A stretch of DNA of 64,000 bases from Agromyces ramosus (lineage in GTDB: Bacteria; Actinomycetota; Actinomycetes; Actinomycetales; Microbacteriaceae). The stretch spans positions 806,001-870,000 of the forward strand of contig NZ_SGWY01000001.1 of assembly GCF_004216665.1 (NCBI RefSeq), given 5' to 3'. Below, in pieces: positions 25,457-33,331 of the stretch (within the stretch, counting starts at the first letter, position 1; the number at the start of each line of letters is the position of its first letter). The notes beneath the pieces were generated by a model. The model saw nothing but the letters and a program-made list of their open reading frames with translations, did no database searches and was not told the origin of the DNA. Both the position numbers and the translations under genes were made by a program.

Positions 25457-25522
25457 CGAAAGGAGAGACGCGTCGAGCGGATGCCCTAGCGGAACGCACG
25501 ATCGATCGGGATTCGCGCGCCG

Positions 25523-26173
25523 TCAGAGCGGACGAACCGGCTGGCGCAGCACGGTGCGCAGCTTCTCCGGCGCCGTGCGCCGGGCGTCGCTGAGGTACAC
25601 CTCGTGGTGCGGGCCGCCGAAGGTGAGGCCATGCTGCGGCATCCACTCGTCGTGCAGGCGCGCGAGGGTCGGCGCTTCGTCGTCGTACGACCCGACATGG
25701 AGGATCTGCGCCGACGGCCCCTCGTGCAGGTGCTCGAGGCGGAGCTCGTCGAGTGCCGGGTTCTCGCGAGCACCGGCCGTCACGCCCTTCGCGCGCACGA
25801 CGTCGATCGCGGCGGCGACGGCGCCATCGTCGATCCAGTCGGGTTGGGCGATCAGCAGCCTCCAGCTCCACGCGCCCTTGTCGCGCGCGACGAAGGCGCC
25901 CTGATCCTCCGCCCACCAGAGTCCCTCCAGCGGTGCCACCACGAAGTCCCGTTGGAGCGTTCGCCTACTGGCGAACTTCACCGCGTACGCCACGCCGAAC
26001 AGCGCCTCGACGGCGTCGCGATACCGCGCAGCCGTGTTGGGATCCCCGTGCCCGTCGACCGCGAGGTACTGCATCCGCGGCACGTCGACGACGGTGAACT
26101 CCTTCGCCGAGGGCGCGTACAGCTCCGGATGCTCCCGCTTCACGTCGTACTTCCCACTCGCTTCGACGGCCAT
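25523..26173 (-). CDS. GyrI-like / effector-binding domain protein
   Basis: 216 residues. It matches the stand-alone GyrI-like group that begins K-Y-D-x-K-x-x-x-P-x-L-Y-x-P and continues PRMQYLAVDGHGDPN, APLEGLWWAE and GPSAQILHVGSYDDEAPTLARLHDEWMPQHGL. The fold is that of effector-binding domains of AraC/MerR regulators and of cyclopropanoid-cyclase-type hydrolases. No HTH is attached, so it is either a ligand binder or a small hydrolase. TACGCT at 26180-26185 ends 6 bases before ATG 26173, pointing to a leaderless transcript. Confidence 0.85.
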   Translation of the reverse strand: MAVEASGKYDVKREHPELYAPSAKEFTVVDVPRMQYLAVDGHGDPNTAARYRDAVEALFGVAYAVKFASRRTLQRDFVVAPLEGLWWAEDQGAFVARDKGAWSWRLLIAQPDWIDDGAVAAAIDVVRAKGVTAGARENPALDELRLEHLHEGPSAQILHVGSYDDEAPTLARLHDEWMPQHGLTFGGPHHEVYLSDARRTAPEKLRTVLRQPVRPL

Positions 26174-26247
26174 GACGGGAGCGTACGCCCGGGCTCGGAC
26201 AGTTCCCGACCGGATGGGATCGGAGCCGGGTGCGGGGCCCGACGCCG

Positions 26248-26706
26248 TCAGCTCGCCCGCGGCGTCAGCCGGATGACCGGGATCTCCCGGTCGGTGATCC
26301 GTCCGTACCTGGCGAATCCCGATGCCGTGGTCGTGACCTGGCGCCATGCCGCGTCGCGGTCGGCGCCGTGGAGCTGCTCGGGGGTGACCTCGATGCGCTC
26401 TCCGGCGAACTCGATCCGCACGCGATCGGGGTGGGCCGCGATGTTGTAGTACCAGGCGGGGTTGCGCGGGGCGCCGCTCGCGGAGGCCACGATGAGCTTC
26501 GTGTCGCCCTCCCCGGGGAACCATCGCACCGGAGTCATCCGCTCGGCACCGGTCCGCTTCCCGATCGTGACGAGCACCAGCTTGTCCCCGCGCCTGGTGC
26601 CCTTCCGACGGATGCGCTCCACCATCTTCCGGTTGCCCCACCGCTCGAGCCGGCTGCGGCCGGGCTGGCGGGCCCCTCGGGTTCCGTTCGGTGTGTCGAA
26701 GGCCAT
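26248..26706 (-). CDS. Deazaflavin (F420)-dependent nitroreductase family protein
   Basis: 152 residues of the Ddn-type split-barrel family: DKLVLVTIGKRTGAERMTPVRWFPGEGD then LIVASASGAPRNPAWYYNIAAHPDRVRIEF, which is the F420-binding core shared with Mycobacterium tuberculosis Ddn. The N-terminal 30 residues are basic. GAGGAGG lies 8 bases before ATG 26706. Substrate unknown; many members reduce quinones or nitro compounds. Confidence 0.88.
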   Translation of the reverse strand: MAFDTPNGTRGARQPGRSRLERWGNRKMVERIRRKGTRRGDKLVLVTIGKRTGAERMTPVRWFPGEGDTKLIVASASGAPRNPAWYYNIAAHPDRVRIEFAGERIEVTPEQLHGADRDAAWRQVTTTASGFARYGRITDREIPVIRLTPRAS

Positions 26707-26818
26707 GCGCGTCGCCTCCTCGGCTGACGATCCTTCCGTCAATCATCCCGCGACCCGGCTTCGAGGACGACCGCTGGGAACGTGGTGCGCCTCGCGCCCA
26801 CTGCGTAGCATGACCCGC

Positions 26819-28132
26819 ATGGCGGACGCCGGGTCGGCAGGCGTCACCGGGGGGCCCGCGGCGAGCCACCCGGTGCGCACCTACCTGTTCGCGCTCACCG
26901 AAGCCGGCGGCACCGTGCCGCCCGAGCTCGGCGTGGCGCGTCGAGTCGTCGAGCGTGGTCACCGGGTCACTGTGCTCGCGGACGCCTCCATGGCCGACGA
27001 GTCCCGCGCCACCGGTGCGGAGTACCGGTCCTGGTCGGCGAGCCCCGCCGGCGAGTTCCGCGATTGGGAGCTGCGCACGCCGACGAGCCTCGCTCGAGGC
27101 ATGTCGGATCGCATGATCACCGGACCGGCTCCTGGGCAGGCCGCGGACACGACGACGGCCATCGAGTCGCTGCAGCCCGACCTCGTGCTGACCTCCTTCA
27201 TGGGGGTCGGCGCCATGATCGCGGCGGAGGCGCGCGGAGTCCCGTTCGACGTGCTCATCCCGAACACCTATCCCCTGCCGTCGCCCGGCGCGCCGCCACT
27301 GGGCACCGGACTCGCGCCGGGCCGGGGGCCGCTCGGCCGGATGCGCGATCGGGCGGTGAACTCGGGAACCGTCCGCCTGATCGACGCGTACGCGCTCGCG
27401 CCCATCAACGAGCTCCGCCACGAGTGGGGCCTCGATCCGATCCTTCACACGTGGGACCAGATGCACCGTGCGCGCCGCATGCTCGTGCTCACCTCGGCCG
27501 CCTTCGACTTCCCGGCCGATGTTCCGGACAATGTCCGCTACGTCGGACCGATCCTCGACGACCCTGCGTGGGCGGCCGGCGAGGCCTGGACCCCGCCGGC
27601 CGGCGACGGACCGCTCGTGCTCGTGGCCATGTCCTCGACGTTCCAGAACCACGTCGAGTGCCTGCAGCGGATCGCCGACGCGCTCGGGAGCCTGCCCGTT
27701 CGGGGTCTGGTGACCACCGGTCCAGCCGTGTCGCCCGACGCGATCCGGGCGCCCGCGAATGTCACCGTCGTCGCCTCCGCACCGCATCGCGAGGTGCTCC
27801 CCGAGGCCCGCCTCGTCGTCACGCATGGCGGCCACGGCACCGTGATCAAGGCGCTCGCCGCCGGACTGCCGCTCGTCATCCTCCATCACGGCCGCGACCA
27901 GCCCGGCAACGCCGTCCGGGTCACGACGCGCGGAGCCGGCGTCGCGGTCTCACGTCGGGCGTCCGCGCGGAGGATCGCCAAGGCCGTCGCCGAGGTCCTC
28001 GACGACCCCTCGTATCGCGAGGCCGCAGCGGAGCTCGGCCGGGCCGTGGCACGCGAGGCCGCCGGCAGTGCCCTGCTCGACGAGCTGCAGGTGACGCCCC
28101 GAGATCGAACGGATCCGCCGGGGCATCCGTGA
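26819..28132 (+). CDS. GT-B glycosyltransferase, macrolide/UDP-glucuronosyl type
   Basis: 437 residues. N-terminal acceptor domain (LGVARRVVERGHRVTVLADASM) and C-terminal nucleotide-sugar domain with VVASAPHREVLPEARLVVTHGGHGTVIKALAAGLPLVILHHGRDQPGNAVRV, the standard H-G-G-x-G-T/S and D-Q signatures of GT1. It probably glycosylates a small hydrophobic acceptor, for instance an antibiotic or lipid. TAGCAT (26806-26811) lies 7 bases before the ATG, so the message is probably leaderless. The next gene starts 162 bp later behind its own promoter. Confidence 0.87.
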   Translation: MADAGSAGVTGGPAASHPVRTYLFALTEAGGTVPPELGVARRVVERGHRVTVLADASMADESRATGAEYRSWSASPAGEFRDWELRTPTSLARGMSDRMITGPAPGQAADTTTAIESLQPDLVLTSFMGVGAMIAAEARGVPFDVLIPNTYPLPSPGAPPLGTGLAPGRGPLGRMRDRAVNSGTVRLIDAYALAPINELRHEWGLDPILHTWDQMHRARRMLVLTSAAFDFPADVPDNVRYVGPILDDPAWAAGEAWTPPAGDGPLVLVAMSSTFQNHVECLQRIADALGSLPVRGLVTTGPAVSPDAIRAPANVTVVASAPHREVLPEARLVVTHGGHGTVIKALAAGLPLVILHHGRDQPGNAVRVTTRGAGVAVSRRASARRIAKAVAEVLDDPSYREAAAELGRAVAREAAGSALLDELQVTPRDRTDPPGHP

Positions 28133-28216
28133 CGCCTGATCCAGGATGCCGCCGTCGTCGACTGCGTATCGAGTCTCGCGCGCCCGCGGCATCCGGTGGA
28201 GAATCTCCTCGGATGC

Positions 28217-28243
28217 CGTCACATCCGCGCCCTCGCTGCGGTC
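28217..28243 (+). promoter_or_regulatory. Weak ECF41-like promoter before the first sigma gene
   Basis: CGTCACA (28217-28223), 16 bases, GGTC (28240-28243): one mismatch in each box compared with TGTCACA / CGTC, but the same 16-base spacing as the three better matches in this window. It would give a leader of about 45 bases and would allow autoregulation. Confidence 0.45.
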
Positions 28244-28294
28244 TGAGCTGGAGGGGCGAATGCGGCCCCCTCCGCCGACGGACAGGACCACGAC

Positions 28295-29173
28295 ATGGAT
28301 GAGAACCTCGACGAGGCGCTCGCGGCCTTCGGAGCGGTGCGCTCGCGGCTCTTCGGCATCGCCTACCGCATGCTCGGCAGCGCCACCGAAGCGGAGGACC
28401 TCGTGCAGGAGACGTGGCTCCGCTGGCAGGGCACCGACCGTTCGGTCGTGCAGGATCCGACCGCCTTCCTCGCCACCACGACGACGCGGCTGGCCATCAA
28501 CGCACTGCAGTCGGCGCGAGCCCGCCGCGAGACGTACATCGGACCGTGGCTGCCCGAGCCGGTCGACACGAGCAGCGATCCGACGCTCGGCGCCGAACGA
28601 GCCGAGGCGCTCGGATTCGCCGTGCTGGTCATGCTCGAACGGCTCACGCCGACCGAGCGGGCGGCCTACGTGCTGCGCGAGGCCTTCGCGTACACCTACG
28701 AGCAGATCTCGGAGATCGTGCAGCTCTCGGAGGCCGCGTGCCGCCAGCTCGTGAGCCGCGCGCGCAAGCACCTCGTCGGCGAGCGCCGGCGCGAGGTGTC
28801 GCAGGCGGAGCAGCGACGACTGCTCACCGTCTTCCTGAGCGCCGCGCAGACGGGCGATCTCGACGAGCTCGAGCGGCTCTTCGCCGAGGACGTCGTGTCG
28901 TACTCCGACGGCGGCGGCATGGTGCGCGCGTCGAAGTTCCCGGTGCGGGGCCGGGTGACGGTCGCGAAGTTCGTGCGCGCGTTCCACACGCACTTCTGGG
29001 ACGGCGTGATCATCACCGACGCCCAGGTCAACGCCCAGCCGTCCGTCCTCCTGTCGAAGGAGGGCACGACCTTCGCGGTCGTCAGCGTCGTCGCCTCGCC
29101 CGAGGGCATCGACCAGGTGCTGTGGATGATGAACCCGCAGAAGCTCGGCGCCGTGGCGTCCCGTGCGTCGTGA
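28295..29173 (+). CDS. ECF41-type sigma factor (SigJ-like) with SnoaL-like C-terminal extension
   Basis: 292 residues. Region sigma-2 (residues 8-80, AYRMLGSATEAEDLVQETWLRW), the conserved WLPEP linker (85-89), region sigma-4 (118-165) and an NTF2/SnoaL-like extension with DGGG (205-208) and NPQKL (280-284). WLPEP, DGGG and NP-x-KL are the diagnostic ECF41 motifs; the extension replaces an anti-sigma factor and tunes activity. No obvious partner enzyme sits next to it, unlike the second ECF41 gene. The stop overlaps the next small gene by 11 bp. Confidence 0.9.
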   Translation: MDENLDEALAAFGAVRSRLFGIAYRMLGSATEAEDLVQETWLRWQGTDRSVVQDPTAFLATTTTRLAINALQSARARRETYIGPWLPEPVDTSSDPTLGAERAEALGFAVLVMLERLTPTERAAYVLREAFAYTYEQISEIVQLSEAACRQLVSRARKHLVGERRREVSQAEQRRLLTVFLSAAQTGDLDELERLFAEDVVSYSDGGGMVRASKFPVRGRVTVAKFVRAFHTHFWDGVIITDAQVNAQPSVLLSKEGTTFAVVSVVASPEGIDQVLWMMNPQKLGAVASRAS

Positions 29174-29534
29174 CGATCCCGCCGCTCGCCTCCTCGCCGC
29201 CCTCGGTGGCCGCGACGACCTCGCGCTGGCGAGCGTGCTGAACCCCGATGCCCGCCTGGTCGTCGACGCCGGCGACGAGTCCGGCGGGGAGGTGCGCGGG
29301 CGCGCACGCGTCGCTCGGTCCCTCTTCGGTCTCCCGACGCGGCATCCGGATGCCTCGTTCGAGGTCGTGCACGTGAACGGCCGCCCCGGGCTCGCCCTGC
29401 GCCGACGCACGGGCGAGGTGGTCGGCGTGCTCGCCCTCGACCTCGCACCCGACGACACGATCCGCGAGCTGTGGCTGTCGACCGCGCCGGGCAAGCTCGT
29501 CCACTGGAATCGCCGGCGCCCCGACATCGAGTGA
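29163..29534 (+). CDS. Small SnoaL/NTF2-like protein
   Basis: 123 residues. The order helix (ARLLAALGGRDDLALASVLNPDARLVVDAGD), GEVRGRARVARSLFGL, then strands VVHVNGRPGLALRRRTGEVVGVLALDL and DTIRELWLSTAPGKL resembles the NTF2-like extension of ECF41 sigma factors without any sigma domain. Start GTG 29163 overlaps the end of the sigma gene by 11 bp, so it is translationally coupled. It might modulate the sigma factor or be a separate enzyme; I cannot tell. Confidence 0.72.
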   Translation: MRRDDPAARLLAALGGRDDLALASVLNPDARLVVDAGDESGGEVRGRARVARSLFGLPTRHPDASFEVVHVNGRPGLALRRRTGEVVGVLALDLAPDDTIRELWLSTAPGKLVHWNRRRPDIE

Positions 29535-29565
29535 GGCGGCAACGGATGCCCGGCCGCCCGAGTCG

Positions 29566-30933
29566 CTAGCCCGGGGTCGCTTCCCGCCACCCGTCGGGTC
29601 CGTCGGACCCGGCCGGGTACTCCTCCAGCGGCACCCGACCCGCACGCCAGGCGGCGGCCACCGGCTCGACGATCCGCCAGCACTCCTCGGCGACATCGCC
29701 GCGGATCGAGAGGGTCGGGTCGTCGCTGAGGATGCCCTTCAGCACCTCGCCGTACGGCAGCAGGGCGCCGGGCACCTGACGGGCGACGAGGGTCGTCTGC
29801 TCGAGCGCGAAGGGGTCGCCGCCGCCGTTCATGGTCAGCCCCACCTGCACCTCGCCCGAGCTGAGGTCGAGTTCGATCCAGTCGCTCCTCGGCGTTCCCT
29901 CGAGTCCCTCGATCGGCTCCGCGGGGCGGAACACGGCACGGACGAGCTTGCGAGCCCGCCCGAGCGCCTTCCCCGAACGGAGGAGGAACGGCACGCCCCT
30001 CCACCGATCCGTGTCGATCGCGACGACGACCTGTGCGAGCGTCTCCGTTCCGAGGTCGGGGTCGACACCTGGCTCGTCCGCGTACGCCGGGAGCGACCGG
30101 CCATCCACCTCGCCCGCGACGTAGCGCGCGCGGCGGCTCGCGGCGACGGGATCTTCGCCCCAGACGGCGGTGTCCCGAAGCACACCGGCGATCGCATCGC
30201 GCAGCACGACCTCGTCCACCCGGTCGATCGGATCCATCGCGACGAGTGCGAGGACCGCGAGGAGGTGGCTCTGGATCATGTCGACGAGCGCGCCCGTGCC
30301 GTCGTAGTACCCGGCGCGGCCCTCGAGGCCGAGCGTCTCGTCGTACACGATCTCGATGCGCTCGATGGCACCGCGGTGCCACACGGGTTCGATCATCCGG
30401 TTCGCGAAACGGGTGCCGAGCAGGTTCAGCACGGTCGCACGGCCGAGGAAGTGGTCGATCCGGTAGATCCGGCGCTCGGGAACGATGCGCGTCAGCAGTG
30501 CGTTGAGTTGCTTCGCGCTGGCGCGATCGGTGCCGAACGGCTTCTCCAGGGCGAGTCGCAGCCCGTCGGGCACGTCGAGGCCGTCCAGTACGAGGCACAC
30601 TCGGGCGGTCACCGCCGGCGGCAGCGCGAAGAACACGATCGGGGTGTCGCCGCATGCCGCGAGCAGGCCCGCGAGCACGTCGGCGTCCGTCGCATCGCCG
30701 CGGATGTATCGGGCGGATTCGAGCAACCGGGTGCGCCGCGGCTCGGGCACGGACTCGAACACGGTCGCGACGAGTTCGCGCCATTCCCGGTCGGTTCGCT
30801 CCGTCAGCCCCGAACCGATCACCTCGAGGTCGACCTCGTGCGCCGCCAGGAGCGTGCCGAGACCGGGCAGCAGCAGGCGCTTCGTGAGGTCGCCGTCCGC
30901 CCCGAGGATGAGCAGTGTCGCTGCAGCCGTCAT
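29566..30933 (-). CDS. zwf: Glucose-6-phosphate dehydrogenase
   Basis: 455 residues. NADP-binding GADGDLTKR (11-19), EKPFG (130-134) and the active-site YRIDHFLGR with His161 are the G6PDH signatures; the C-terminal domain has VPFLLRSGKAL. Oxidises glucose 6-phosphate to 6-phosphogluconolactone with NADP(+), giving NADPH. ATG 30933 is preceded by GGGAGG 6 bases away. It stands alone rather than in the usual zwf-opcA-pgl or tkt-tal cluster, so it may be an additional copy. Its position between two ECF41 sigma genes suggests, without proving, a redox-related role. Confidence 0.92.
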   Translation of the reverse strand: MTAAATLLILGADGDLTKRLLLPGLGTLLAAHEVDLEVIGSGLTERTDREWRELVATVFESVPEPRRTRLLESARYIRGDATDADVLAGLLAACGDTPIVFFALPPAVTARVCLVLDGLDVPDGLRLALEKPFGTDRASAKQLNALLTRIVPERRIYRIDHFLGRATVLNLLGTRFANRMIEPVWHRGAIERIEIVYDETLGLEGRAGYYDGTGALVDMIQSHLLAVLALVAMDPIDRVDEVVLRDAIAGVLRDTAVWGEDPVAASRRARYVAGEVDGRSLPAYADEPGVDPDLGTETLAQVVVAIDTDRWRGVPFLLRSGKALGRARKLVRAVFRPAEPIEGLEGTPRSDWIELDLSSGEVQVGLTMNGGGDPFALEQTTLVARQVPGALLPYGEVLKGILSDDPTLSIRGDVAEECWRIVEPVAAAWRAGRVPLEEYPAGSDGPDGWREATPG

Positions 30934-31094
30934 GAGGTGCCTCCCACCCGCCGGGCGTCGCACGCGGACGCGTCTGCGTCCACGCTAGGGGGCCTCGCTG
31001 CGGTCGCGCTCGTGCCGAGCGTGGGGTTGACACGGGCGAGCGTGACGGCGCGCTGCGCGTGGGGCGCCGGCCGGAGCGCGACGAGCGCACGCGT

Positions 31095-31979
31095 TCAGCG
31101 CGTGAGCGCCGACTCCTCGTCGAGCCACGCGAGCTTGTGGGGGTTCGCGATCGAGAAGATGCGCGAGATCCGTCCGTCCTCGACGACGACGCTCACCGCG
31201 CCGACCAGCTCGCCGGCGACCTCGGCGCGGACGCCTGGCTGGCCGTTGACCCAGATCGCGCTCGCCACGAACGGCTGGTCGAGCTTCGCGAGTCCGCCCA
31301 CCAGGTACCGTGCCATCTTCTCCGCGCCGACGATCGGCCGCCGTGCCGCCCCGCGCACCAGTCCACCACCGTCGGCGACGGACACCACGTCGGGAGCCAG
31401 CACGTCCATGAGGGCCTGCACGTCCCCCGAGTTCACGGCCGCGACGAACTTCGCGACGACCTCCGCCTGCTCGGTGCGATCCACGTTCACCCGCGGCCGA
31501 CGCGCCGCCACGTGGTCCTTGGCGCGGTGGGCGATCTGCCGAACGGCGGCGGGGGTCTTGTCGACGGCCTCGGCGATCTCGTCGTACGGCACGTCGAAGA
31601 CCTCCCGCAGCACGAACACCGCGCGCTCGGTCGGCAGGAGGGTCTCGAGCACGGTGAGCATCGCGATCGACACATTGTCGGCGAGCTCGACGTCGTCGGC
31701 GACATCCGGACTCGTCAGCAGCGGCTCGGGCAGCCACTCGCCCACGTAGTCCTCGCGGCGGCGCGAGACCGTGCGGAGGTGGTTGAGCGCCTGCCTGGTC
31801 ACGATGCGCACCAGGTAGGCGCGCGGGTCGCGCACCTGACCGCGGTCGACGTCGGCCCACCGCAGCCAGGACTCCTGCAGCACGTCCTCGGCGTCGGCGG
31901 CCGAGCCGAGCATCTCGTACGCGACGGTGAAGAGCAGGCCGCGGTGGGTGACGAACGGGTCTTCGCTCATGCCGGGCAT
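31095..31979 (-). CDS. ECF41-type sigma factor (SigJ-like), second copy
   Basis: 294 residues. Sigma-2 (residues 11-75), WLPEP (82-86), sigma-4 (112-160), then the NTF2-like extension with DGGG (203-206) and NPHKL (279-283). These are the ECF41 marks. The start at 31979 lies 4 bases after the stop of the CMD gene; an internal ATG at 31970 is an alternative. Coupling to a CMD-type gene is the classic ECF41 arrangement, in which the sigma factor drives its own operon from a TGTCACA promoter. Only moderately similar to the first copy, so probably not a recent duplicate. Confidence 0.92.
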   Translation of the reverse strand: MPGMSEDPFVTHRGLLFTVAYEMLGSAADAEDVLQESWLRWADVDRGQVRDPRAYLVRIVTRQALNHLRTVSRRREDYVGEWLPEPLLTSPDVADDVELADNVSIAMLTVLETLLPTERAVFVLREVFDVPYDEIAEAVDKTPAAVRQIAHRAKDHVAARRPRVNVDRTEQAEVVAKFVAAVNSGDVQALMDVLAPDVVSVADGGGLVRGAARRPIVGAEKMARYLVGGLAKLDQPFVASAIWVNGQPGVRAEVAGELVGAVSVVVEDGRISRIFSIANPHKLAWLDEESALTR

Positions 31980-31983
31980 CCGC

Positions 31984-32586
31984 TCATGCCTGCGAGGCTA
32001 CGCCAGCCGGCGTGCGAGCCGCGAGCGGCGGCAGACCGCACGCCGTCGAGAACTCCGCCGAGTGGATGCCGAGGGCGATGTTCGTGCGCGCCGCCGCGTT
32101 CATGTACCCGACCGTCGCGCCGAGCTCGAGCAGCGCCGGAGCGCCGAGCTCGGCGAGCAGGGTGGCGCACAGCTCGTCGGTCACCGCCGGCGGGGTCTGG
32201 CTCATCGCCTCGGCGAACTCCATGACCCGCCGCTCGAGGGGCGTGTAGAGCGACGATTCGCGCCACCGCGGCACGTCGCGGGCCTTCTCCTCGTCGAGTC
32301 CGTGGTTGTGCGCCAGGAAGTAGTGCAGGTCGAGGCAGAAGCTGCAGCCGACGGTCGCGGCGGCCGCCATGTTCGCGAGCGACGTGAGGTTCGGGTCGAG
32401 TCGATCCCATTTCTCGACCTTGCGACCGAAGGTCATCATGTCCTTGAGCACGCGCGGGTGATGCCACATCACGCCGAGCGACTCCGGGACCTGGCCGAGC
32501 ATCCTCCGGCTCATCATCTTCACCAGCCCGCCGTACAGGCCGGTGATCTCGGTCGGGGGTACGCGGGTGGTGCCGGTGCCGGTCAT
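31984..32586 (-). CDS. Carboxymuconolactone decarboxylase (CMD/AhpD-like) family protein
   Basis: 200 residues. The AhpD-type redox motif C81-S-F-C84-x-x-x-H88 is intact, within ANMAAAATVGCSFCLDLHYF; the helical ELGATVGYMNAAARTNIALG follows. AhpD-like proteins are alkylhydroperoxidases or disulfide reductants. Upstream of, and almost touching, the ECF41 sigma gene, with an ECF41-type promoter at 32633-32659. GGAGGAG sits 3 bases before ATG 32586. Likely the enzymatic target of the sigma factor in an oxidative response. Confidence 0.9.
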   Translation of the reverse strand: MTGTGTTRVPPTEITGLYGGLVKMMSRRMLGQVPESLGVMWHHPRVLKDMMTFGRKVEKWDRLDPNLTSLANMAAAATVGCSFCLDLHYFLAHNHGLDEEKARDVPRWRESSLYTPLERRVMEFAEAMSQTPPAVTDELCATLLAELGAPALLELGATVGYMNAAARTNIALGIHSAEFSTACGLPPLAARTPAGVASQA

Positions 32587-32632
32587 GTCTCCTCCAGGTG
32601 TCTCGCGCACGGTTTCGTGCCTTCGACATGGA

Positions 32633-32659
32633 GACACCGGCCTGGGCCCGCGTGTGACA
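32633..32659 (-). promoter_or_regulatory. ECF41-type promoter of the CMD-sigma operon
   Basis: Minus strand: TGTCACA (32653-32659), 16 bases, TGTC (32633-32636). One mismatch in the -10 box from CGTC. It gives a leader of about 40 bases to the CMD start codon. Since the operon includes the sigma gene, this would be positive autoregulation. Confidence 0.75.
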
Positions 32660-32787
32660 CGCGGACGTGCGCGTCCGCGCGCCCGACGGCCAAGTCGCCG
32701 GACTCCCGCGCGCTCCCCGGCGAGCGCTCGGGACGCGTCAGCGCGATGGCCGCCGGGAACCGCCCACCCACCGGGGCGGCCCCGGTG

Positions 32788-33153
32788 TCAACTCGGAAGC
32801 TCGACGGTGTACGAGACGATCTCGGTGATGCGCCCGTCGTCGAAGTCGTAGACGTCGCACGACGCGACGATCGAGACGTCTCCGCCGGGCTCGGTGTACC
32901 TGGCGAGGCTGTCGACCACGACGCTGTCCTCGCCGACCACCGTGCGGAAGCGTTGGAACTCGGTCGTGACGCCGGCGAGGTCGGCGGCAGTGCGCTCGCA
33001 GGCCTTCTTCACGGCCTTCCGACCGAGGAGGGGGTCGGCACCGACGAGCGTCCACACGACATCGTCGGCGAGGTGCGGCAGTGCGAGCTCGAATCGATGG
33101 CTCGAGAACGCGCGGGCGATCTTCTCGGTCGTGAGCTCGGTCGTGAGGTCCAT
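32788..33153 (-). CDS. NTF2/SnoaL-like protein
   Basis: 121 residues: MDLTTELTTEKIARAFSSHRFELALPHLADDVVWTLVGADPLLGRKAVKKACE, then FQRFRTVVGEDSVVVDSLARYT and DGRITEIVSYTVEL. This is the common cytoplasmic NTF2-like fold (ketosteroid isomerase-type cavity). The catalytic role cannot be assigned. GAGGGG precedes ATG 33153 by about 8 bases. Divergent from the quinone oxidoreductase-like gene. Confidence 0.82.
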   Translation of the reverse strand: MDLTTELTTEKIARAFSSHRFELALPHLADDVVWTLVGADPLLGRKAVKKACERTAADLAGVTTEFQRFRTVVGEDSVVVDSLARYTEPGGDVSIVASCDVYDFDDGRITEIVSYTVELPS

Positions 33154-33242
33154 GTGGCGTGCCCCCTCGCGCGGCATCCCGCGCCTCTGCGGATGACGGA
33201 TGCGTTCAGCGTCCTCCGCGCGCATGGCTGCCGTCAAGGTTT

Positions 33243-33274
33243 CGACACGACACGACACGACACGGCACGACACG
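33243..33274. repeat. CACGA pentanucleotide repeat in a divergent promoter region
   Basis: About six tandem CACGA units with one G substitution, between the NTF2-like gene (minus) and the oxidoreductase gene (plus). It lies 58 bp upstream of the plus-strand start. Simple-sequence repeats are rare in this window; copy-number change here could alter spacing in the promoter region. Confidence 0.7.
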
Positions 33275-33331
33275 TCGGCGATCGGATGCCGCGTGCGGAA
33301 GAACGGCGGCCCCTGTCGCGTTGGCTCCAGC

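Noticed and set aside
27950-31090. A 1046-codon minus-strand open frame.
   Set aside because: Runs across the first ECF41 sigma gene, the NTF2-like gene and the G6PDH gene in the wrong frame or strand; composition is Arg/Pro-rich with no domain.
33243-33274. A CRISPR array or minisatellite.
   Set aside because: The unit is only 5 bp, has no spacers and no cas genes are present.
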